Positions 42,641 to 50,642 of a stretch of 64,000 nucleotides of DNA are shown one piece after another. Source of the DNA: Wenzhouxiangella limi. GTDB taxonomy: Bacteria; Pseudomonadota; Gammaproteobacteria; Xanthomonadales; Wenzhouxiangellaceae. The stretch's first letter is position 1. Each line of letters opens with the position of its first letter. Below the pieces are notes generated by a model that was not told where the DNA came from, ran no database searches, and saw nothing but the letters and a program-made list of their open reading frames with translations. The stretch spans positions 100,207 through 164,206 of the forward strand of contig NZ_JAAGSC010000037.1 in NCBI RefSeq assembly GCF_010499265.1, in the 5' to 3' direction. A program made the translations under genes and the position numbers.

Positions 42641-42659
42641 ATAATGAGAATGATTGTCG
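42641..42659. promoter_or_regulatory. Fur box
   Basis: TATAATGAGAATGATTGTC matches the 19-base Fur consensus GATAATGATAATCATTATC at 15 positions. It lies 29 bases before the ATG of the iron-binding protein and 122 bases before the divergent ATPase start, so Fe(II)-Fur should repress at least the binding protein. Confidence 0.85.
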
Positions 42660-42688
42660 TTGCCTTATCCCCAAGGAGATTCTTAGCT

Positions 42689-43720
42689 ATGAGTGTTGCT
42701 CTATCCCGTCGCCTGATTCACGTCGTGGCCTTGCTGGTATTCCTCGTTCCAGGCAGTTTCGCGCTGGCGGAGGTGGTGAATGTCTACTCGGCCCGTCACT
42801 ACGATGTCGATCAGATGCTCTACGATGCGTTTACCGAAGAAACCGGCATCGAGGTCCAGGTCCTCGAAGGCAGTTCCGATCAGCTCGTCGAGCGGATTCG
42901 CCGTGAAGGCATGGCCAGTCCGGCTGATGTTCTGGTGACCGTTGATGCAGGACGCCTGTGGCGGGCCGAAGACGCCGGCATCCTGCAGCCGGTGGATTCG
43001 GAGTTTCTCAATGATCGAATCCCGGCCTACCTGCGTCATCCCGAGGGGCTGTGGTTCGGCCTGAGCCAGCGTGTGCGGGTGATCTACTACAGCCCCGAGC
43101 GCTTTGACCCGAGCCTGGTCAGCAGCTATGAGGATCTGACCCGGCCGGAGCTGGAAGGCCGCATCTGCATCCGGTCTTCAAACAACATCTACAACCAGTC
43201 GCTGATGGCGTCCATCATCGAGGCCCACGGGGCCGAAGCGGCCGAGGAGTGGGCCCGGGGTGTGGTCGCGAATATGGCCCGCTCGCCCGAAGGTGGCGAT
43301 ACCGATCAGATTCGGGCGGTGGCTGCTGGAGAATGCGATGTCGCTGTTGGCAATCAGTACTACTATTTGCGCCTGGTCAACTCGGAGGATCCGGCAGACC
43401 GGGCCGTGGCCCAGCAAGTATCGCTGATCATTCCCAACCAGGAGGGCCGTGGCGTACACGTTAACGTGGGTGGTGCCGGCGTGGTCGCCGGTGCGCCCAA
43501 TCGCGAAAATGCTGTTCGTTTCCTGGAGTTCCTGGCCTCGGATCAGGCCCAGGAACTGTTCGCCAACGAAACCTACGAATTCCCGGTGGTCGACGGTGTC
43601 GAGAAACATCCCACCCTGGAGGCGCTGGGCGAGATGAAATTTGACGAACTGGGCATGGACGTGCTCGGTCGCACCAATCCCGAAGCGGTACGGGTATTCG
43701 ATCGCGCCGGCTGGCGCTAG
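42689..43720 (+). CDS. Ferric iron ABC transporter substrate-binding protein (FutA/FbpA-type)
   Basis: 343 residues with a signal peptide ending SFALAEV. VVNVYSARHYDVDQMLYDAF is the typical start of the mature FutA-like iron-binding protein; tyrosines that coordinate Fe(III) are available in the YSARHYD, YYSPE and NQYYYLRLV segments. AAGGAG precedes the ATG of 42689. It collects ferric iron in the periplasm for the permease at 39668. A Fur box covers the promoter. Confidence 0.93.
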   Translation: MSVALSRRLIHVVALLVFLVPGSFALAEVVNVYSARHYDVDQMLYDAFTEETGIEVQVLEGSSDQLVERIRREGMASPADVLVTVDAGRLWRAEDAGILQPVDSEFLNDRIPAYLRHPEGLWFGLSQRVRVIYYSPERFDPSLVSSYEDLTRPELEGRICIRSSNNIYNQSLMASIIEAHGAEAAEEWARGVVANMARSPEGGDTDQIRAVAAGECDVAVGNQYYYLRLVNSEDPADRAVAQQVSLIIPNQEGRGVHVNVGGAGVVAGAPNRENAVRFLEFLASDQAQELFANETYEFPVVDGVEKHPTLEALGEMKFDELGMDVLGRTNPEAVRVFDRAGWR

Positions 43721-43742
43721 AGCACCAGCCAGGCAGGCCGCA

Positions 43743-44600
43743 TCAGTCTTCTGCCGCGGCCTGCCCTTCCACGATGGCCTGCTCGGTCTGGCGATTGACC
43801 ACGAGGATGGAAATGCGCCGGTTGATGGGACTCAGGAGATTATCCGGGTCCAACGGTACTGTCGAGGCCAATCCAACAATGCGCAGGATCTTGTCCGGAT
43901 CCAGGCCAGCGGCGATCAATTCGCGCCGGGCCGTATTGGCGCGGTCATTGGAAAGCTCCCAGTTGCTGTAGCCGACCGCGCCACCGGGGTAGGGCGCAGC
44001 GTCGGTATGTCCGGTGATGCTGACCCGATTGCCGACTTCGTTGAGAAGATCCGCCAGTTCGGCCAGGATTTCGGCGGCGTAAGGCTGCAGCCGGGCGCTG
44101 CCGATCTCGAACATCGGGCGATTTTCCTTATCGACGATCTGAACGCGCAGGCCCTCATCGGTGATGTCGATCAGCAGCTGTTCGCTGAACTGGTTTAAAG
44201 ATGGAGTTGATTCAATCGCCTCGCGGATGGTGGTTTCCAGCGCTTCGAGCTCTTTTTGTTCCTGTTCGCGCAACATTTCCTCGACATCCTGCGGCAAGGG
44301 GTCACCCCAGCGCACCTCGCCATCGCTCAGGCTCAGGTCCTCTCCCCCACCGGGCAGCGGCCGGGTCTGCTCGCCCACGCCTTCCCCACCCATCATCGAA
44401 ACCTGGAGGGGGTTGTCAAAGTAATCGGAAATGCCGCGACGTTGTTCTTCGGTCGCCACCGTCAGCAGCCACATCAGCAGGAAAAAGGCCATCATGGCGG
44501 TCACGAAGTCGGCATAGGCGATCTTCCAGGCACCGCCATGGTGGGCGTGGCCCTTGACCTTCTTGACGCGCTTGATGATGACCGGTTTTTCGTTGCTCAT
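43743..44600 (-). CDS. motB: Flagellar motor protein MotB
   Basis: 285 residues. A basic N-terminus, then one membrane helix with the proton-carrying Asp: AYADFVTAMMAFFLLMWLL. The plug-like segment EEQRRGISDYFDNPL follows, and a C-terminal OmpA-like peptidoglycan-binding domain has VSITGHTDAAPY and NRRISILV. It anchors the stator to the wall. It starts 9 bases after motA ends. Length is shorter than E. coli MotB (308) but all parts are there. Confidence 0.94.
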   Translation of the reverse strand: MSNEKPVIIKRVKKVKGHAHHGGAWKIAYADFVTAMMAFFLLMWLLTVATEEQRRGISDYFDNPLQVSMMGGEGVGEQTRPLPGGGEDLSLSDGEVRWGDPLPQDVEEMLREQEQKELEALETTIREAIESTPSLNQFSEQLLIDITDEGLRVQIVDKENRPMFEIGSARLQPYAAEILAELADLLNEVGNRVSITGHTDAAPYPGGAVGYSNWELSNDRANTARRELIAAGLDPDKILRIVGLASTVPLDPDNLLSPINRRISILVVNRQTEQAIVEGQAAAED

Positions 44601-44609
44601 GCTCAGGCG

Positions 44610-45464
44610 TCAGCGCGGTCCGCGAACGGCTTCATCCAGCTCCTGGAAACTCGGGCGGTGGGCGCTGAACAGCATCTTTCGACCGTGTTCGACCGCGACG
44701 GCCGGCGGAGCACCGGCGATGCTGGCCAGGAGCGTGGCCTTGACCGCCTCCAGCGCCTTGGCTTCATCCGTGACCTTGTGCTCCAACGCCACCGGGATGG
44801 GGCCGACGATGGCGTAGCCGAACAGGATGCCGACGAAAGCGCCGACCAGGGCGGCGCCGATCATCGGGCCCAGCTCCTGCGGCGGCAGATGCAGCGAGCT
44901 CATGGTGATGACCACGCCCATGACCGCGGCCACAATGCCGAAAGCCGGCATGGAATCGCCCATCTTGGTCAGCAGGTTCAGCGGCACTTCGGCCTCTTCG
45001 TGATGGGTGTCGATTTCCTGGTCCATCAGCGATTCGAGCTCGTGGACGTCCATCGAGCCCGACAGCATCAGCCGGAAATAGTCGCAGATGAAATCGATCA
45101 GGTGATGCTCGGACAGCAGGTTGGGGTATTTGGAGAAAAATTCGCTTTCGGCCGGGTCGTCGACATCGCCCTCGATCGACATCAGGCCGTCGCGGCGTAC
45201 CTTGTTGAGCAGATCGTAAAGCAGGCACAGCAGTTCGGTATAGACCGCCTTGGTGTATTTTTCGCCCTTGAGCGCTTTGGGCAGCGCTTCTTTGACCGCT
45301 TTTAACGCGCCGGGACTGCAGGAAGCGATAAAAGCGCCGATTCCGGCGCCGGCGATCATGACGATCTTGACCGGGTGGATCAGCGCCGCGATGTGTCCAC
45401 CGGACAACACGAAGCCGCCGAACACCACGACCAGTACGATGACCCAACCAATAATAAGGAGCAT
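44610..45464 (-). CDS. motA: Flagellar motor protein MotA
   Basis: 284 residues, four membrane helices. GGFVLSGGHIAALIHPVKIVMIAGAGIGAF opens the protein as in E. coli. The loop EAEVPLNLLTKMGDSMPAFGIVAAVMGVV carries the conserved prolines, and VEHGRKMLFSAHRPSFQELDEAVR the torque-transmitting charged end. Forms the proton channel of the stator with MotB. Start at 45464 matches the family; the frame upstream adds 25 unrelated residues. Confidence 0.95.
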   Translation of the reverse strand: MLLIIGWVIVLVVVFGGFVLSGGHIAALIHPVKIVMIAGAGIGAFIASCSPGALKAVKEALPKALKGEKYTKAVYTELLCLLYDLLNKVRRDGLMSIEGDVDDPAESEFFSKYPNLLSEHHLIDFICDYFRLMLSGSMDVHELESLMDQEIDTHHEEAEVPLNLLTKMGDSMPAFGIVAAVMGVVITMSSLHLPPQELGPMIGAALVGAFVGILFGYAIVGPIPVALEHKVTDEAKALEAVKATLLASIAGAPPAVAVEHGRKMLFSAHRPSFQELDEAVRGPR

Positions 45465-45591
45465 GAGCTGAAACGCTTCGAGTGTCCCGCCGACCTTCAG
45501 TTTACCGGACGAGGGTATGCCACGAAGCGTTGGATTCACGTGAGACGGCTTTAGACGGCACCTGCTTTGCGCTGCGGGTGCCCGCTGTTAT

Positions 45592-45609
45592 AGTGATCCA
45601 CTGATCACT
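45592..45609. promoter_or_regulatory. Perfect inverted repeat over a putative -10 box (candidate operator)
   Basis: AGTGATC (45592-45598), CACT, then GATCACT (45603-45609): a perfect 7-4-7 palindrome. It overlaps TATAGT (45588-45593), a likely -10 element, and ends 14 bases before the ATG of the small gene at 45624. It is also in the motA upstream region. Confidence 0.55.
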
Positions 45610-45623
45610 CGGCAGGAAAAGCC

Positions 45624-45833
45624 ATGAGCGTGAATATATCCGCCGGTCCCGTCCAGGCGGCGATGGAACGGGTCAGCGAGGCGGCGCTGAAAGTGAGCCA
45701 GGGACCCGTCGCGCCCGGGTTTGCCGCCAGCGTGGTCGACATGAAGGCGGCCCAGCGCGACGTCGAGGCAGCCGTGCAGGTCGTTCGAACCGAAAGCGAG
45801 GTGCTGGGCTATCTGATCGACGAACTGGTCTGA
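45624..45833 (+). CDS. Small protein with a flagellar rod-like C-terminus, next to motA
   Basis: 69 residues, alanine- and valine-rich, no signal peptide. The end AAQRDVEAAVQVVRTESEVLGYLIDELV resembles the C-terminal helix of flagellar axial proteins and of the small YjfB-type motility proteins (pattern V/L-x-T-x-x-E-x-L-G-x-L-I/L-D). AGGAAAAG lies at ribosome-binding distance. The location, divergent from motAB, supports a motility role. Function is inferred only. It overlaps the end of the GGDEF gene by 25 bases. Confidence 0.7.
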   Translation: MSVNISAGPVQAAMERVSEAALKVSQGPVAPGFAASVVDMKAAQRDVEAAVQVVRTESEVLGYLIDELV

Positions 45834-46729
45834 TCGGCCCGTTTTTGCTGCTTGCGGTCATACATGGCCGCATCGGCGGCCTGGAACAGATCCCGGCCCG
45901 ACATTCCGCGTTTCCACTGGGCTACACCGGTACTGGTGCGAAGCGCAGGCTTGACGCATTCGGCGCCGACACGGGCTTCCAGACGGGCGGCAATCTCGAG
46001 ACCGGCAGCTTCATCGGCGTCGGGGAGAATCACCACGAACTCGTCGCCACCGTAGCGGAACAGCTGGTCGGTATCGCGCAGATGTTTTCTCAAGACCCGG
46101 GCGAACTGACGCAGCCCCTCGTCGCCAACCAGGTGACCCTGGCGATCGTTGAGTTCCTTGAAGCCGTCGAGGTCAAGCACCATCAGGGCCAGCGCGCTGT
46201 ATTCCTCCCTTCTCTCGGCCCGCGCGATTTCGTGACCCAGCGCTTTGATCAGCGCGGGTCGATTGCCGACGCCGGTCAGGTCGTCCAGCATGGCCTGGCG
46301 GGTGAGGCGCTCAATGCGGATGGCGTTTTGCAGCGGATGGATCAGGCAGGCGAGCAGGCGATCGACGATGCGCTGCTGGCCGGAATCCGGCGGTGTGGAG
46401 GAATAGATCTCCAGCCAGCCCAGTTCTTGTCCGCCGACATGGAGCAGCAGTCGCTTGCAGTGTCCGTCCAGCTGACCGAACATGAAGTCGCTCGAAGATT
46501 GTCCGGCGTCGGCCCACAGCGTCTCGAAGCGCACGCCGCGATGGGCATAGTCGGCCTGTAATCGGAGGCTGAAGGTTTCGAGCAACACCGCAATCTCCAT
46601 CGAGGTTTGCAACCCGACAAGGAAATCAAACAGATCGGCTCGGTCGGGATCGCTCCCGAACAAGTGGGCGGGCTCGAAGCTGCGAGCGGCCGAGTAGCCG
46701 GCCATGGAAATGATGGGATTGGCGCTCAT
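45809..46729 (-). CDS. Diguanylate cyclase (GGDEF) with N-terminal sensory region
   Basis: 306 residues, no membrane helix. The N-terminal ~130 residues look like a divergent GAF-type sensor (SMEIAVLLETFSLRLQ start). The GGDEF domain (about 140-300) has LDLDGFKELNDRQGH for metal binding, the active loop GGDEF and the inhibitory I-site RDTD five residues upstream. It should make c-di-GMP, which lowers motility; the adjacent motAB genes fit that theme. ATG at 46729 chosen at the start of homologous sequence. Confidence 0.88.
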   Translation of the reverse strand: MSANPIISMAGYSAARSFEPAHLFGSDPDRADLFDFLVGLQTSMEIAVLLETFSLRLQADYAHRGVRFETLWADAGQSSSDFMFGQLDGHCKRLLLHVGGQELGWLEIYSSTPPDSGQQRIVDRLLACLIHPLQNAIRIERLTRQAMLDDLTGVGNRPALIKALGHEIARAERREEYSALALMVLDLDGFKELNDRQGHLVGDEGLRQFARVLRKHLRDTDQLFRYGGDEFVVILPDADEAAGLEIAARLEARVGAECVKPALRTSTGVAQWKRGMSGRDLFQAADAAMYDRKQQKRADQTSSSIR

Positions 46730-46892
46730 GTCAGTCCGATTTTTTTTTCGTTGTGGGCCACGACGGGACTTGAGCAAAATTCGTGCCCGGATCTTTACAC
46801 CGCTGAAAGAACGCCGGTATCGGCCAATCCGGCCGGATTTTGCCGGTCCGGCAGCGCCTTGCCTTATGAACAGGAATTTTTATGAGAACCAC

Positions 46893-46921
46893 TTGCAAGT
46901 GCAAATAGTTTTCGTTATCAT
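46893..46921 (+). promoter_or_regulatory. Putative sigma-70 promoter of the candidate small RNA
   Basis: TTGCAA (46893-46898), a 17-base spacer and TATCAT (46916-46921), four and five of six matches. A 12-base palindrome CACTTGCAAGTG (46890-46901) covers the -35 box, and read on the minus strand 46900-46918 has a weak Fur-like resemblance (about 13 of 19). No coding gene lies downstream on this strand for over 1,300 bases. Confidence 0.5.
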
Positions 46922-46927
46922 GGTTTC

Positions 46928-47015
46928 GCGTTCAGACAACGCGCGGGGTGCCCCGGCCGGCTCTCCTCCTTTCCTCCTCCTCAATCTCCAGGCCGGGGCC
47001 CCCACTTTCCTTTTT
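46928..47015 (+). ncRNA. Candidate small RNA with an anti-Shine-Dalgarno hairpin loop
   Basis: The 356-base gap 46730-47085 holds no credible gene. After the promoter come two hairpins. The first is a perfect 6-bp stem CGCGTT/AACGCG with loop CAGAC (46927-46943). The second is a 13-bp G/C stem (46945-46958 with 46991-47003, one bulged T) closing a loop of about 32 bases made almost only of C and U. That loop carries TCCTCCT (46964-46970) and TCCTCCTCCTC (46972-46982), complementary to ribosome-binding sites. CTTTCCTTTTT follows (47005-47015), a possible termination run. The layout resembles the CCUCCUCC-loop RNAs known in alphaproteobacteria. Ends are estimated. Confidence 0.5.
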
Positions 47016-47085
47016 CGATAGCTTCTGTCTTGCCCTGAATCAGGCGCCTGGAATGGCCGCAGCGTCGCGCACGGTTCGCTCCGAG

Positions 47086-48129
47086 CTATGCGTTGGCGGC
47101 CGCCAGAGGGTCGGGGATGTTGGACGGGTGGATGTTGGCCGGCTGCAACTGGTCGAGAAAAGTCTGTGTACAGCGCCGCCAGGAGAACTCGCTGGCAAAA
47201 ACCCGGCAATCGCTGCGGTCGAGTTCCAGCGCGCCTTGCATCGCCGCTGCGAGATCATTGTCCAGGCAGCCGCTGACGCCGTGAAGCACCAGGTCAGCCG
47301 GCCCGGGCACCGGGAAAGCGGCCACCGGCACCCCGCAAGCCATCGCTTCCAGCATTACCAGGCCCAGGGTGTCGGTCCGGCTTGGGAAGACGAACACGTC
47401 GCTGGAGGCGATGTGTCGGGCCAGCGCTTCACCGTGTTGGTAACCGAGAAAATGCGCGCCCGGAAAGCGTTTCTGCAGCGTGTTCCGAGCCGGCCCGTCT
47501 CCGACAACGACCTTGCTGCCGGGAAAGTCGACTGACAAGAACGCCTCGAGTGACTTTTCCGGCGCCACCCGCCCTGCATACAGGGCAATGGGGCGGGGCA
47601 GATCCAGCACCCGTTCCCGCCGTGGTCGGAACAGGTGGATATCCACCCCGCCAGGCCACACACCTAAATTGGAAAACCCGTGCGCGGCGAGCAGCTTCAT
47701 CTGGGTGCGGCTGCGCACCAGGGTTTTGGTCGCCGCGGCATGGAACCGCCTCAACCAGCGATAGGTCCAGCCGGTCGGCACCGGGGCGCGCACCCGCAGA
47801 TATTCCGGAAAACGGGTGTGATATGAACTCGTGAAAGAAACCTCGTGACGAAGACACCAGCGGCGCGCCGCCATCCCCAGCGGTCCCTCGGTCGCGACAT
47901 GGATGCAGGTCGGCCCATACGACTCGATCAGCCTGGCAAGCCGACCGGCAGGGCGCAGGGCAATCGGGATCTCCCGATACCCGGGCATTGGAACGGAATG
48001 GAACCTGTCCGGTCCTATAACAAGGACCTCGTGGCCCATTGCGGCAAGTTCGACCCGCGTGTTTTCCAGGGTGCGAACCACGCCGTTGATCTGGGGTTGC
48101 CAGGCATCGCTGATGAGCAGGATTTTCAT
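47086..48129 (-). CDS. GT4-family glycosyltransferase
   Basis: 347 residues with a two-Rossmann GT-B layout. KILLISDAWQPQINGVVRTL is the acceptor-side start; YAGRVAPEKSLEAFL and the E-x7-E-like FPSRTDTLGLVMLEAMACGVPVAAF bind the nucleotide sugar. The sequence is close to the mannosyl/glucosyl-lipid transferase group (GT4, MgtA/DgtA-like). Divergent from a PAP2 phosphatase, a common pairing in glycolipid synthesis. The ATG at 48129 gives the canonical MKILLIS start; 48138 is also possible. Confidence 0.87.
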   Translation of the reverse strand: MKILLISDAWQPQINGVVRTLENTRVELAAMGHEVLVIGPDRFHSVPMPGYREIPIALRPAGRLARLIESYGPTCIHVATEGPLGMAARRWCLRHEVSFTSSYHTRFPEYLRVRAPVPTGWTYRWLRRFHAAATKTLVRSRTQMKLLAAHGFSNLGVWPGGVDIHLFRPRRERVLDLPRPIALYAGRVAPEKSLEAFLSVDFPGSKVVVGDGPARNTLQKRFPGAHFLGYQHGEALARHIASSDVFVFPSRTDTLGLVMLEAMACGVPVAAFPVPGPADLVLHGVSGCLDNDLAAAMQGALELDRSDCRVFASEFSWRRCTQTFLDQLQPANIHPSNIPDPLAAANA

Positions 48130-48300
48130 GCCCAGCATAGTGGCCAGCGTGCATGACGTGGCGATTACCGGTTCATCAAGAAGCGGTGACAGCGGCAGCT
48201 TGTTGCGTCACCAAACTGTTACCGTTTTGCCATACAACGGTTGTCTGGATGCGGCACTCTGCCAAATAAGCTGACGATTAAACTGACCCAGGAAACGCGC

Positions 48301-48852
48301 ATGTCCCAACCGATTCGAACTTTCGCGACCATCGGGCTGTTCGAATACCGCTTGTGCGTGTTCATTCATCGCGCTGGCCGCTGGCCGATGGTGCGCTACC
48401 CCTTCCAGGCCATCAGTCGCCTGGGAAATGGTCCGATCTGGTATGCCTTCCTGCTTGGCTTGCCGATTCTGGCTGGTCGAACCGGGCTGGAAGCCGCACT
48501 TGTCATGGCGTTGGGTGCCGTGGCCGGTCTGGGTATCTACAAAGGGCTGAAGGTAGCCCTGGTGCGCGAGCGTCCATACATCTCTCACGCCGACATCAAC
48601 TGCCTGACCGCGCCGCTGGATCGCTACAGCTTCCCCTCTGGCCATACCCTGCACGCCGTTTTCTTCGCGGTCATGGGTTCGGCCTGGTTTCCGATACTGG
48701 CGCCGGCCCTGTTTGTGTTTGCCGGTCTGATCGCGCTGTCGCGACCGTTGTTGGGGCTGCACTACCCGACCGACGTGCTGGTGGGGGCCTTGATTGGGTG
48801 GAGCCTGGCCGAAGTGATGCTCCTGCTCTTTCCGCCGGGCGCTCTGGGCTGA
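48301..48852 (+). CDS. PAP2-family phosphatase
   Basis: 183 residues with about five membrane helices. The three phosphatase motifs are complete: KVALVRERP, PSGH in SFPSGHTLHAVF, and SRPLLGLHYPTDV. These enzymes remove phosphate from lipid phosphates such as phosphatidic acid, phosphatidylglycerophosphate or undecaprenyl diphosphate. Together with the divergent glycosyltransferase it may act on a glycolipid path. ATG at 48301 follows CAGGAAA. Confidence 0.88.
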   Translation: MSQPIRTFATIGLFEYRLCVFIHRAGRWPMVRYPFQAISRLGNGPIWYAFLLGLPILAGRTGLEAALVMALGAVAGLGIYKGLKVALVRERPYISHADINCLTAPLDRYSFPSGHTLHAVFFAVMGSAWFPILAPALFVFAGLIALSRPLLGLHYPTDVLVGALIGWSLAEVMLLLFPPGALG

Positions 48853-48858
48853 GTTTCT

Positions 48859-50250
48859 TCACGCCAGCAGCGCTTCCATAGCCGCGCTGCGCGCTGCAGC
48901 AACGCGTTCCCGCAGGCGCTCCGGGCGCATTAACTGCGCCGCGATCAATCGCGTGGCGAACGGTTGCGCGGCTTCCATCAGATCCAGATCCGGATAGATG
49001 GCGTGCGAAACACCTTCCACCGTGACCAGCGCCTTGATCAACAGCCCGTAGCCCGCGGGGATTCGAACCCGGAAGTCGGTCAGCGTGGACAAAAAGCCCA
49101 GCGCAAAGCCGCGCACGTCGGCCGTGGCCGGCGCCAGCAGGTGGGTATGAACCAACTGCTCGATTTTTGCGCGAATCGGCTCGACCTGCGTTTCCGGAAT
49201 CTCCAGCCCGAGTTTTCGAGAATACCGCAGTGCGCGCGCTGCATCCCCGTAAACCAGCCCGGCCAGCACCTGGGCGATGGCCTCCTGCTGGGCGGCGGTG
49301 GTCGTGCCGACGATGCCAAAGTCGAGAAAGCACAGTTGCCCCTCGGGCGTGACGAAGAGGTTGGCCGGATGCAGGTCGGCATGGAAATAACCGAGCACAA
49401 GCACCTGGCGCATGAAGACGTCGGCCCCGTGTATGGCCAGTCTGCGCGCATCGATGCCCGCTCGTTCAGCCGCGCCCAGTTCATTGAGCCGCCAACCCTC
49501 GACGAACTCGCTGACCAGAATCCTGGAGGTGCTGTGCCGCCAGATGATGCGCGGCACGCGCACCTGCGGATCATCCTTGAAGTCGTGGCCGAAGCGATCG
49601 GCGGTGCGCCCTTCATTGCGAAGGTCAAGCTCGCGTCCCAGCATGTCGGCAAACTCATCGACCAGTTCGATCGGACCCCATCGCGCCAGACGCCGAAAGC
49701 GGCTCAGCCGCTGCGCCCATCTTCGGGCAATGGCCAGATCGGCGGCGATGATCGAGTCAATGCCGGGGCGCAACACTTTGACCGCCACCCAGGTGCCAGC
49801 CGGCAGCACAGCGCCGCGGACCGGACGGTATGCCTGGCGCAGGCGGGCACGGTGTACCTGGGCCACCGAGGCGGCGGCCAACGGTTCGTCGTCGAAATCA
49901 GCGAATACGCGATCCGGGTCGGCCCCCAGCTGCCGGGTGATCGCTTCTCGAATGACCCGGGTCGATACCGGCGCGATCCGATCCTGGAGCCGCTCCAGTT
50001 CGAATACGGTTTCCGGAGCGAACACGTCGGGCCGCACCGAGGCGAGCTGACCGAGTTTGATGAACGAGGGTCCCATCGCTTCGCAGAAACGCCGCGCCTG
50101 CTGGCCCACGATTTTCCGGCGCCGCTGGGCATCGACAAGCCCGAAGCGACAGTGCCAGAGCGTTCGAAGCAGGCCGGCGGCGGCTTGAGCCAGGATGCGC
50201 CGACCACGGCCCGCAGGGATGTCAACGCTGCAGTTGGTCTGCGATGCCAT
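48859..50250 (-). CDS. UbiB/AarF/ABC1 atypical kinase family protein
   Basis: 463 residues. The ABC1 domain signatures are GPSFIKLGQLASVRPD (the KxGQ motif), AAASVAQVHRA (alanine-rich nucleotide loop), VAVKVLRPG, HADLHPANLF and FLDFGIVG. Such proteins are atypical ATPases/kinases linked to ubiquinone synthesis. It lacks the two C-terminal membrane helices of E. coli UbiB in obvious form, and the usual ubiE/ubiJ neighbours are absent, so it may be a paralogue. The ATG at 50250 lies inside the coiled-coil gene upstream. Confidence 0.85.
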   Translation of the reverse strand: MASQTNCSVDIPAGRGRRILAQAAAGLLRTLWHCRFGLVDAQRRRKIVGQQARRFCEAMGPSFIKLGQLASVRPDVFAPETVFELERLQDRIAPVSTRVIREAITRQLGADPDRVFADFDDEPLAAASVAQVHRARLRQAYRPVRGAVLPAGTWVAVKVLRPGIDSIIAADLAIARRWAQRLSRFRRLARWGPIELVDEFADMLGRELDLRNEGRTADRFGHDFKDDPQVRVPRIIWRHSTSRILVSEFVEGWRLNELGAAERAGIDARRLAIHGADVFMRQVLVLGYFHADLHPANLFVTPEGQLCFLDFGIVGTTTAAQQEAIAQVLAGLVYGDAARALRYSRKLGLEIPETQVEPIRAKIEQLVHTHLLAPATADVRGFALGFLSTLTDFRVRIPAGYGLLIKALVTVEGVSHAIYPDLDLMEAAQPFATRLIAAQLMRPERLRERVAAARSAAMEALLA

Positions 50251-50560
50251 CGATGGATGCCTGAAGAGATTCCACCTGGCCGCGCAGTTCGGCGATCTCG
50301 AAGCCCAGCTGCTCGAGCCGTTCGGCCGACTCTGACGGCGTGCCCTTTTCTGGTGTTGTCGATTCTTCAGCCAGACGCTGCTTGAGGCGCTCTTTCTCCT
50401 CGTCCACCAGCGCGGCCAGTCCTTCCACGAACGCATCGGGTCCGTCCTTCATTGCGCCCGGCGTCTGTGCACGACCACGCGCAACCGCAGCTTTCCAGCC
50501 CTCGTCGGCGCTTTCGTGGAACAGCGCCCAGGCCGCCAGCAATTCGACGAAGTTGTTCAT
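50222..50560 (-). CDS. Coiled-coil protein of unknown function overlapping the UbiB-type gene
   Basis: 112 residues. The N-terminal half is NNFVELLAAWALFHESADEGWKAAVARG; the rest is a charged helix with heptads (LEQLGFEIAELRGQVESLQASIDGIADQLQ), a clear coiled coil. No signal or motif of known activity. The 29-base overlap with the kinase-like gene downstream implies coupled translation, so it is probably its regulatory or structural partner. It takes the position that UbiJ occupies before UbiB in E. coli but does not look like UbiJ. Confidence 0.75.
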   Translation of the reverse strand: MNNFVELLAAWALFHESADEGWKAAVARGRAQTPGAMKDGPDAFVEGLAALVDEEKERLKQRLAEESTTPEKGTPSESAERLEQLGFEIAELRGQVESLQASIDGIADQLQR

Positions 50561-50642
50561 GTGGGATCGCTCTGCGTGAACTCGGAAACCACAGTATAGC
50601 GATCGGCTTTGCGCAAACCGCCGGCGGCCTATAATCCGGGAC

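Noticed and set aside
46704..47021. A 105-codon open frame over the small-RNA region
   Set aside because: It reads straight through the promoter and both hairpins, has an unusual composition and no ribosome-binding site. The structured RNA is the better explanation.
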